From the NCBI RefSeq assembly GCF_002954775.1, contig NZ_PJME01000026.1:1-64000 (forward strand): a DNA stretch of 64,000 bases. Reading direction: 5' to 3'. The position numbers were made by a program, and so were the translations under genes. Source of the stretch: Streptomyces geranii. GTDB taxonomy: Bacteria > Actinomycetota > Actinomycetes > Streptomycetales > Streptomycetaceae. Below, piece by piece: positions 41,520-48,556 of this stretch. The notes under the pieces are model-generated. The model worked only from the letters and a program-made list of their open reading frames with translations. It had not been told where the DNA came from and searched no databases. Position 1 is the stretch's first letter, and each line of letters begins with the position of its first letter.

Positions 41520-41573
41520 CCGGTGCCCCGGAGGGGCACCGGACAACAGCACGCTCCACCGTCGGAAGCGTGC
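41520..41573 (+). terminator. Two consecutive hairpins ahead of fxsA
   Basis: CCGGTGCCCC-GGA-GGGGCACCGG (41520-41542) is a perfect 10-bp stem with a 3-nt loop. GCACGCT...AGCGTGC (41549-41573) forms a second 7-bp stem. They lie 115 bp after the anti-sigma gene and 20-75 bp before the fxsA start: a terminator for the former or an attenuator/leader structure of the latter. Confidence 0.6.
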
Positions 41574-41593
41574 CATGTAGAAGGGCACTGCGG

Positions 41594-41764
41594 GTGCTGA
41601 CAGAGATGAACGGTCCTGGGTACATCTCGGACCTGGTGGACATCACGGACCTCCCTATGGATGTACTGGAGGACCTGCCGGACACCGTCCTCGCATCGGT
41701 GCTCCGGGATGTGCGGTCCCCCTCCGGCGAGCACCTCGCCGCGTTCACGTCCGCTCTCCTCTGA
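41594..41764 (+). CDS. fxsA: FxSxx-COOH family cyclophane RiPP precursor peptide
   Basis: 56 aa. The body ISDLVDITDLPMDVLEDLP, then DTVLASVLRDVRSPSGEH, is the leader typical of the FxSxx-COOH family, and the end is LAAFTSALL. The Phe and Ser are in the right order for radical SAM cross-linking (Phe-x-Ser), but the peptide ends three residues after Ser rather than two. GTG 41594 has AAGGG 8 nt upstream; ATG 41606 in frame is an alternative. It is followed by fxsC, fxsT, fxsB and the hydroxylase gene on the same strand. The product should be a short peptide cross-linked between Phe and Ser, then further modified. It is small and easily missed in gene calling. Confidence 0.82.
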   Translation: MLTEMNGPGYISDLVDITDLPMDVLEDLPDTVLASVLRDVRSPSGEHLAAFTSALL

Positions 41765-41834
41765 CCACGCCGACCGGTCCCGCCCTCGCCCTCACCGTCT
41801 TTCGGCCAACTAAAATCCGTCCCCCCGCCGCGAG

Positions 41835-41862
41835 TTGAGCCTCGAACCCGTCGGGGTATCAC
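41835..41862 (+). promoter_or_regulatory. Candidate promoter of the fxsC-fxsT-fxsB operon
   Basis: TTGAGC (41835-41840) and TATCAC (41857-41862) are spaced by 16 bp and lie 69 bp before the fxsC start. The separation of fxsA from fxsC by 166 bp would allow the precursor to be expressed more strongly than the enzymes. Confidence 0.4.
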
Positions 41863-41930
41863 GTTGCCACGCACGTATTCCCGGCTCACCGGTGCGATAG
41901 CCCGTCGACCGCCGGATACGTGGGCGAGGG

Positions 41931-43241
41931 GTGGCGTTGGAACGGGAACCGTACTTCTTCCTCAGTTACGCACGCCGGGACGACCGTGGTGACGCCTTCG
42001 TCAAACGGTTCTACGAGGACCTGGTCGCGGAGCTGGACGAGCTGGGCGCGGACTGCAGCGGGCAGCAGCCGTTCCGCGACGTCGAGCGGATCTCCCTGGG
42101 CATGGACTGGGAGAGAACACTCAGCCGTGAGGTCGGGCACTGCCGCGCCCTGGTGGCCCTGTGCTCACCCGCCTACGCCAACAGCCTCTACTGCGGCAAG
42201 GAGTGGGCGGCCTTCGAAGCCCGCCTGGTGAAGTACCGCGAACAGACCGACATCGACGTACCGGCGCTCATACCGGTCCTCTGGGCGCCCCCGCACGGTG
42301 CGATGCCGCCGGAGATGGGCCAGTACCAGTACTTCGAAGAGCCCATGGGCCAGGAGTACCTGGAGCAGGGAATGATGGGCCTGCTGCGCTCCGATCCGGG
42401 CGGCCGGGTCTACCGCACCGTCCTGCGGCTCGTCGCGAAGCGGGTGCGGTACGCCGCCGATCTCTTCCGGCTGCCCCGGGCGCCGGATCTCGACCTGCGC
42501 ACCGTGCGCAGCCCCTTCGAGGGGTGGGAACCCACCGGGCACGGTGCGCGCACGACGGGGCACGTCCGGGTGTTCATCGCCGCCTGCGTCACCGGCCGTA
42601 TGCCGACGGGCCGGTTACGGCGCGAGTACTACGGGCCCTCGCCGCTCGACTGGACGCCCTACCACCCTCCCGTCCATCCCACGGTGGCTCACCTCGCCCA
42701 GCGAGTGATCATCGACCAGGGGTGCACGACCAGCCTCGAAGTCGTCGACCGCACTCTCGCCGAGAAACTCGACTCCGCCAGGCACGACAACCAGACGAGT
42801 GTGCTGCTGGTCGACGCGTGGGCCGCCAGGGAAGGGCAGTACAGTGCCCCGCTGTCCGACTACGACCGGCAGAACCACCCGGTCACCGGAGTGCTCGTGC
42901 CCTCTCACGAGACGGATGAGGAGTCCGGCGACGAGAAGCTGTGGGCCGACCTCCGGCAGGTCTTCCGGCGCAACTGGATGCGGCGCAACGACCCCTACGA
43001 TCCGCTGTTCCAGGTCCAGATCGAGCAGAGCCGTTTCGAGGACCGGCTGGCCCGGATGGTCGTCGTGGCCCAGCACAGACTGATGGAGAACGCGGTGCCG
43101 CGCCGGTTGCCCGCCGGACCGCCGGCACCTCCCATGCCGGGACGGAAGGAACCGCCCCCGCCCCCTCCGCCACGGCCCGACGACCCGGCCGAGCCGCCGG
43201 ATCGCCCGCCCTCGCAGAAGGATCAGGACGATGACGACTGA
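41931..43241 (+). CDS. fxsC: TIR-like protein FxsC
   Basis: 436 aa. Residues about 6-150 form a TIR-like domain: PYFFLSYARRDDRGDAFVKRFYEDL, RDVERISLGMDW and VALCSPAYANSLYCGKEWAAFEARL. The last segment resembles the region that holds the catalytic Glu in NAD-consuming TIR domains (SxWCxxE). From about residue 205 the FxsC-specific domain follows (HVRVFIAACVTGRMP, LLVDAWAAREGQYSAPLSDYD, WADLRQVFRRNWM), and it ends in a proline run and an acidic tail. The GTG at 41931 abuts the purine-rich GAGGG; TTG 41937 has better spacing. It overlaps fxsT by 11 bp. Role in the FxSxx system is not established; signalling or NAD cleavage are possible. Confidence 0.92.
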   Translation: MALEREPYFFLSYARRDDRGDAFVKRFYEDLVAELDELGADCSGQQPFRDVERISLGMDWERTLSREVGHCRALVALCSPAYANSLYCGKEWAAFEARLVKYREQTDIDVPALIPVLWAPPHGAMPPEMGQYQYFEEPMGQEYLEQGMMGLLRSDPGGRVYRTVLRLVAKRVRYAADLFRLPRAPDLDLRTVRSPFEGWEPTGHGARTTGHVRVFIAACVTGRMPTGRLRREYYGPSPLDWTPYHPPVHPTVAHLAQRVIIDQGCTTSLEVVDRTLAEKLDSARHDNQTSVLLVDAWAAREGQYSAPLSDYDRQNHPVTGVLVPSHETDEESGDEKLWADLRQVFRRNWMRRNDPYDPLFQVQIEQSRFEDRLARMVVVAQHRLMENAVPRRLPAGPPAPPMPGRKEPPPPPPPRPDDPAEPPDRPPSQKDQDDDD

Positions 43242-46200
43242 GGCCGAGGCTCGGAGCACGGGCAGGATCGTCACCTTCTATTCGTACAAAGGTGGCACAG
43301 GGCGCACGATGGCCCTGGTCAACGTCGGCTGGATCATGGCCAGCAACGGCCTGCGGGTACTGCTGGTCGACTGGGACCTGGAGGCTCCGGGACTGCACCG
43401 CTACCTGCGTCCGTTCCTCCTCGATCCCAAGCTGCGGGACACCGACGGCCTGATCAACATGATGAACGCCTTCGTCGGACAGGTGATGCGGCCCGGGGAC
43501 CCGGCGGATCCCGGCACGCGGACCACCGTGATGGGGGAGGCCGAACTGCGCTCCCACGCCCGGCTCGGCCCGTTCACGACCGGCCTGGACATGCGGCTCC
43601 CGTCCGGTGGCCGGCTCGACTTCCTGCCCGCGGGCCGCATCTCCCCCTCGTACTCCGCGGATGTCACCAGCTTCAACTGGCACGCCTTCTACGAACGTCT
43701 CGGCGGTGGCTCCTTCCTCCAGGTGCTGCGCGAGGAGATGAAGGCCTCGTACGACTACGTCCTCATCGACAGCCGGACCGGCATCAGCGACATCTCAGGC
43801 ATCTGTACGACCGTCATGCCGGACGTCCTCGTCGACGGGTTCGTGCTGAACCACCAGAGCATCGAGGGCGGTCTCGACGTGGCGAGGTCGGTGGCCTCGG
43901 AGGTGCGGCACCCCGTGCGGATCCTCCCCGTGCCCATGCGGGTCGAGGACGGGGAGCAGGAACTGCTCGAATGGGGCCGGGATCTGGCCCGCCTGGAGTT
44001 CGCGCCGTTCCTCTCCTGGCTGGCGGAGGGCCGGCACGACGAGTACTGGGGAGAGGTCGAGATCCCGTACAAGAAGTACTACGCCTACGCCGAGATCCCG
44101 GCCACCGTCCGGGACCGGCCGTCCCAGCCGGGCAACCTGCTCGCGGCCTTCGAGCGGCTCACCGCGTGGATCACCGACGGCCGGGTGCGGTCCCTCGTCC
44201 CGCACCCGGAGGAGGAGCGCCAGGAGATGCGCGCCTCCTACTTCGACCCCAGGACGTCGTGGCCGCGCATCCATCTCAGCTACGCCCCGGCCGACCGCAT
44301 GTGGGCCGAATGGGCCACGGCCCGGCTGGAGACCGCCGGATACCAGGTCTCCCTGCACAGCACCGCCGAACCTCACGCCAGGCTGCTGCCCGAGGTCACC
44401 GCGGTGCTGAAGGGGCAGGGTCGGCTGCTCGTCCTGCTCTCCCCCGAGTACACGGCGCAGCGGCGGGCCCAGGGCATCTGGAACCAGCTGAGAGAACACG
44501 AGAGCACCGACGGGTCGACGCTGCTGACGGTGCGCGTCCAGGAGCTCGACGTCCTGGCCCGGGGCCCCTTCGGCGGACGTCCCGCCGCCGACCTCACCCA
44601 CTGCACCGCCGAGGAGGCGGAAGCACAACTGCTCTCGGTCGTCGGCCCGGCCCGCCGGGTCCGGGCCCCGGACAGCGGCGTCCCGGTCCCCGGCAGGCCC
44701 ACACCGCCGTTCCCCGACACGGCGCCCACGGTGCAGCGGATGCCGTCCCGGAACGTCTCGTTCACCGGCCGGGGCGTGCTCCTGGAGAAGCTGCGCAACG
44801 GTTTCACCTCCGGCAGCACCACACAGGTCCTCTACGGCCTGGGCGGAATGGGCAAGACACAGATCACCCAGGAGTACGCGCACCGCTTCAAGGCGGCGTA
44901 CGACGTGATCTGGTGGGTCCCCGCCGCGCAGCCCGGCCTGATCCGCCCGGCCCTCGCCGATCTCGCGCCCCGGCTGGGGCTGGAGACCGGCGAGGACGTG
45001 GCGAGCACCGCGGAGTCGGTGCTGAGGGCGCTGCGCCGGGGCGAGCCCTTCGACAGGTGGCTGCTGGTCTTCGACAACGCCGGGCGCCCCGAACAGCTGA
45101 CCGAGTTGATACCGGCGGGCCCGGCCGGCGGGCACGTCCTGCTCAGCTCGCGCGACCGGACGTGGGTGAACGACGCGGGGCTGGTCGAGGTCGAGGTGTT
45201 CCAGCGGCAGGAGAGCACCGACCTGCTGCACCGCCTCAACGCGGGGCTCTCGGACTCCGACGCCGAGGAGATCGCCAGGGAACTGGGCGACCTGCCACTG
45301 GCCGTCGCGCAGGCCGCCGTCTGGCTCAGTGAGAGCAGCATGCCGGTGGCCACCTACCTGACCCTGCTCAAGGACCGCCTCACCAACATCCTCCAGACCA
45401 CCCGGTTACCGGCCCGGGACTACCCTCAGTCGGCCGCGGCGACCTGGCGCCTCGCGGTGGACGAACTGCGCCGGGTCAACCTGGCAGCCGCCGAGATGCT
45501 GGAGATCTGCTGCTTCTTCGGACCCGACCCGATCCCGTTGCGGCTGCTCTACAGCAAGGCCGTCACCAAGGCGCTCACCCTGCCGCCGGGGGAGCCGCGC
45601 GACGAGATGGCCATCTCCCAACTGATGCGTGCCATCAACCGGTTCGGCCTCGCGAAGAGCGACCAGAGCAACGAGACCCTCACGGTGCACAGGCTGGTGC
45701 AGGCCGTCATCCGCGACGAGGTCGACGACGAGCGCAAGCCGCAGACCCGCGGTGTCGTGCACGCCGCGCTGGTGGACGCCAACCCGGGCGACCCCGACAT
45801 CCCCGGGGACTGGGACCGCTACGCGCAACTGCTGCCCCATCTGAGCCCGAGTCACGCCGCCGAGAGCCCGGACCCCGAGGTACGCAAGTGGATCACCGAC
45901 TCGGTGCGCTACCTGTGGAAGCGCGGCCTGCACACCGACGCACGGAACCTCGCGCAACGCACGCTGACCCGCTGGGAGACGTCCGGCATCGGGCACCCGG
46001 ACGACCCGCAGACCCTGATGCTGCGGGTCCAGCTCGGCAACGTCCTGCGCTCGAAGGGGAGGCTGACGGAGGCGTACGAGACCGACCAGGACACCTTCGA
46101 GCGGTTCCGGCGCACCAAGGGCCCGGAGTACGCGCACACCCTCGCCGCCGCCGGGAACGTCGCCGCCGACCTGCGCGCCCTCGGCCGCTACCTGGAGGCC

Positions 46201-47205
46201 CGGGAGCTGGACCGGCAGACCCTCGACGGGGCGCTGCGGGTCCTGGGGGACGACCATCCGCGCACGCTGATGTACACCAACAACCTCGGGGTGTCGGAGT
46301 ATCTGGCGGGCGATCGCCGGGCCGCCATGGCCTTCCACGAACGCGCCTACCGGCAGCAGAGCGAGGCGCGCGGCCGGGACAACTTCTACTCCCTGCAGTT
46401 CGCCGGCAACTACGCCCGTGACCTGCGCGAGACGGGAAGCCTGCGGGAGGCGCTGGAACTGCTGCGGACCACCGTCCGGTGGCACGAGCAGACCCTCGGG
46501 GACGGCCACATGGAGACGCTCAGGATCCGCCGCAACCTCGCCGTGGCCCTGCGCCGTTCCGGGGACTACGAGCAGGCCAGCAAGATCGACGAGGACATCC
46601 ACGCCCGGTACGTCGAGGCACACGGCCCGGAGCACGCGGACACGCTCGCCGCGGCCTGCGGTCTCGCCTGCGATCTGGCCGCGCTCGGCAAACCGCAGCG
46701 GGCACGCGAACTGGCCGAGCGGGCGATGGACCGCTACGCCGCCTACCTGGGCGCGGAACACCCCGTCACGCTGGCCTGCGTCAACAACCTCTCGGTCTAC
46801 CGTCGGCTGACGGGCGACACGGACTCCGCACGCGAGCTGTCCCGCGAGGCGCTGCGCCAGATGTCCCGGATCCTCGGGGAGAGCCACCCCTACGCCCTCA
46901 GCTGCATGGTCAACCACGCCAACGACCTCGCCCTGGCCGGCCTCGCCGAGGAGGCGGCCGACCTGGACCGGCGGGCCCAGCGGTACTTCCTCGACATCCT
47001 GGGCCCCGACCACTACGACACCATCGGCATCACCTCCAACCTGGCGCTCAGTCTGCGCGCCACCGGCCACACCGAGGAGGCGGAGCCACTGGCGGCCGAG
47101 GCGGCGCGGCGGGCCCAGGACGCCCTGGGCGAGGATCACCCCACCACCCGGACAGTGCTGTCGGGCAAACGAATAGATTCCGACATCGAACCGCCTACGA
47201 CCTGA
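43231..47205 (+). CDS. fxsT: FxSxx-COOH system tetratricopeptide/NB-ARC protein FxsT
   Basis: 1,324 aa with four parts. Residues 8-330: a MinD/ParA-type ATPase with deviant Walker A YKGGTGRTMALVNVG and LLVDWDLEAPG, plus YVLIDSRTGISDIS. Residues about 343-480: a TIR-like domain (WPRIHLSYAPADRMWAEWATARLE...LLVLLSPEYTA). Residues about 510-830: an NB-ARC ATPase (YGLGGMGKTQITQEYAH, WLLVFDNAG, LLSSRD, LGDLPLAVAQAA). From about 885: about ten TPR units (for example LGNVLRSKGRLTEAYETDQDTF). This is the architecture of NLR-like signalling proteins. It starts inside the fxsC end and is cytoplasmic. It may sense a ligand and oligomerise; its link to peptide maturation is not known. Confidence 0.93.
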   Translation: MTTEAEARSTGRIVTFYSYKGGTGRTMALVNVGWIMASNGLRVLLVDWDLEAPGLHRYLRPFLLDPKLRDTDGLINMMNAFVGQVMRPGDPADPGTRTTVMGEAELRSHARLGPFTTGLDMRLPSGGRLDFLPAGRISPSYSADVTSFNWHAFYERLGGGSFLQVLREEMKASYDYVLIDSRTGISDISGICTTVMPDVLVDGFVLNHQSIEGGLDVARSVASEVRHPVRILPVPMRVEDGEQELLEWGRDLARLEFAPFLSWLAEGRHDEYWGEVEIPYKKYYAYAEIPATVRDRPSQPGNLLAAFERLTAWITDGRVRSLVPHPEEERQEMRASYFDPRTSWPRIHLSYAPADRMWAEWATARLETAGYQVSLHSTAEPHARLLPEVTAVLKGQGRLLVLLSPEYTAQRRAQGIWNQLREHESTDGSTLLTVRVQELDVLARGPFGGRPAADLTHCTAEEAEAQLLSVVGPARRVRAPDSGVPVPGRPTPPFPDTAPTVQRMPSRNVSFTGRGVLLEKLRNGFTSGSTTQVLYGLGGMGKTQITQEYAHRFKAAYDVIWWVPAAQPGLIRPALADLAPRLGLETGEDVASTAESVLRALRRGEPFDRWLLVFDNAGRPEQLTELIPAGPAGGHVLLSSRDRTWVNDAGLVEVEVFQRQESTDLLHRLNAGLSDSDAEEIARELGDLPLAVAQAAVWLSESSMPVATYLTLLKDRLTNILQTTRLPARDYPQSAAATWRLAVDELRRVNLAAAEMLEICCFFGPDPIPLRLLYSKAVTKALTLPPGEPRDEMAISQLMRAINRFGLAKSDQSNETLTVHRLVQAVIRDEVDDERKPQTRGVVHAALVDANPGDPDIPGDWDRYAQLLPHLSPSHAAESPDPEVRKWITDSVRYLWKRGLHTDARNLAQRTLTRWETSGIGHPDDPQTLMLRVQLGNVLRSKGRLTEAYETDQDTFERFRRTKGPEYAHTLAAAGNVAADLRALGRYLEARELDRQTLDGALRVLGDDHPRTLMYTNNLGVSEYLAGDRRAAMAFHERAYRQQSEARGRDNFYSLQFAGNYARDLRETGSLREALELLRTTVRWHEQTLGDGHMETLRIRRNLAVALRRSGDYEQASKIDEDIHARYVEAHGPEHADTLAAACGLACDLAALGKPQRARELAERAMDRYAAYLGAEHPVTLACVNNLSVYRRLTGDTDSARELSREALRQMSRILGESHPYALSCMVNHANDLALAGLAEEAADLDRRAQRYFLDILGPDHYDTIGITSNLALSLRATGHTEEAEPLAAEAARRAQDALGEDHPTTRTVLSGKRIDSDIEPPTT

Positions 47206-47296
47206 TCAGAAGACCTCATCCGTCCCCACGGCCTCATCACTCCCGCCGGATCCCTACACTGGGCCGTCCCCAGCTGCCCACAAGAGCGATCGATCG

Positions 47297-48556
47297 ATGC
47301 CGATGTCCGCCACCAGCGCCCCGCCCGCCGCACCGGCCGGCGAAACGGAGAGCGTGCCCTTCCGGCAGTTCCTGCTGAAGATCCACAGCCGGTGCAACCT
47401 CGCCTGCACGTACTGCTACATGTACGAGGCGGCCGACCAGAGCTGGCGGCAGCGGCCCAGGAGCATGGCGCCGGCGATCGTGCGCGGGGCGGCGCGATCG
47501 ATCGCCGAGCACGCCCGGGAGCACGGGCTCGCCGAGGTGCACGTGGTCCTGCACGGCGGTGAGCCCCTGCTGGTCGGGGCGGAGCGCCTGGAGGAACTGC
47601 TCGGAACGGTCACGGAGGTTCTGGCCGGGAGCGCGACACCCCGGTTCACCATGCAGACCAACGGGATCCGGCTCGCCGAGGACCCCCGGCTGCTTCCCGT
47701 GCTCGACCGCTACGGCGTACGGATCGGGGTGAGCCTGGACGGCACCCCCGCCGACCACGACCGGCACCGCCGGCGGCCCGACGGGCGGGGCAGCCACGAG
47801 GCCACCGCGCGTGCGCTGGAACTGCTGAACGATCCGGCCCACCGGCACCTGTACGCCGGGCTGTTGTGCGTGATCGACACCGCCGCCGATCCGCTGGAGA
47901 CGTACGAGGCGCTCCTGCGGTTCGCGCCGCCCCGGCTGGACCTGCTGCTCCCGCACGCCACCTGGCAGGCCCCGCCGCCCGGGCTCGCCGCCCGCACCTC
48001 GCCGCCCGCCGCACCTCCCCCACCGGGCGCGCAAGCCGGTCCCGCCCCGTACGCCGCCTGGCTGCGCACGGTCTTCGACCGCTGGTACGGCGCCCCCCGG
48101 CGGGAGACCGGGGTCCGGCTGTTCGAGGAGATCATGGCGTTGCTGCTCGGCGGCGGCGCCCGCAGCGAGTCGGTCGGGCTGACGCCCGTCGACCTGGTCG
48201 TCGTGGAGACCGACGGGGCGATCGAGCAGGCCGACTCGCTCAAGGTGAGCTACCCCGGGGCGCCCGGGACCGGGTTGCACGTGTCCCGGAACTCCTTCGC
48301 CGAAGCCGCCGCGCATCCCGCCTTCCGCGCCAGACAGCGCGGGTTCGCCGGGCTCGGCCCGGTCTGCCGCTCCTGCGTCCGCTCCCACGTCTGCGGCGGC
48401 GGCCTGTACGCCCACCGCTACGCCCCGGCGGGCGACCTCTTCTCGGCGCCCTCGGTGTACTGCGACGACCTGGCGGTCCTCGTCGACCACATCGGCGCCC
48501 GGCTGCGTCAGGACGTGGCCGAACTGACCGCGCCCCGACGGAAGGTGGCCCTATGA
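47297..48556 (+). CDS. fxsB: Radical SAM/SPASM cyclophane-forming peptide maturase FxsB
   Basis: 419 aa. The SAM-binding 4Fe-4S cluster motif is C33-NLA-C37-TY-C40 in SRCNLACTYCYMYEAADQSW. Next come VLHGGEPLLVG and GVSLDGTPADHDRHR, and a C-terminal SPASM-type cysteine set VCRSCVRSHVCGGGLYAHRYAP...SVYCDDL for auxiliary clusters. FxsB enzymes join the Phe ring to the beta-carbon of Ser in the Phe-x-Ser motif, giving a three-residue cyclophane. The precursor is FxsA at 41594. A Pro/Ala-rich insert at about residues 232-262 is unusual. Its stop overlaps the next start as ATGA, so the hydroxylase is coupled to it. Confidence 0.94.
   Translation: MPMSATSAPPAAPAGETESVPFRQFLLKIHSRCNLACTYCYMYEAADQSWRQRPRSMAPAIVRGAARSIAEHAREHGLAEVHVVLHGGEPLLVGAERLEELLGTVTEVLAGSATPRFTMQTNGIRLAEDPRLLPVLDRYGVRIGVSLDGTPADHDRHRRRPDGRGSHEATARALELLNDPAHRHLYAGLLCVIDTAADPLETYEALLRFAPPRLDLLLPHATWQAPPPGLAARTSPPAAPPPPGAQAGPAPYAAWLRTVFDRWYGAPRRETGVRLFEEIMALLLGGGARSESVGLTPVDLVVVETDGAIEQADSLKVSYPGAPGTGLHVSRNSFAEAAAHPAFRARQRGFAGLGPVCRSCVRSHVCGGGLYAHRYAPAGDLFSAPSVYCDDLAVLVDHIGARLRQDVAELTAPRRKVAL

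Noticed and set aside
41468..41593. N-terminal extension of the fxsA frame
   Set aside because: It would include the hairpins and non-family residues; the family-like leader begins only after GTG 41594.
45406..47139. 577-aa open frame opposite the FxsT TPR region
   Set aside because: Its composition mirrors the TPR repeats and it has no motif or ribosome site.
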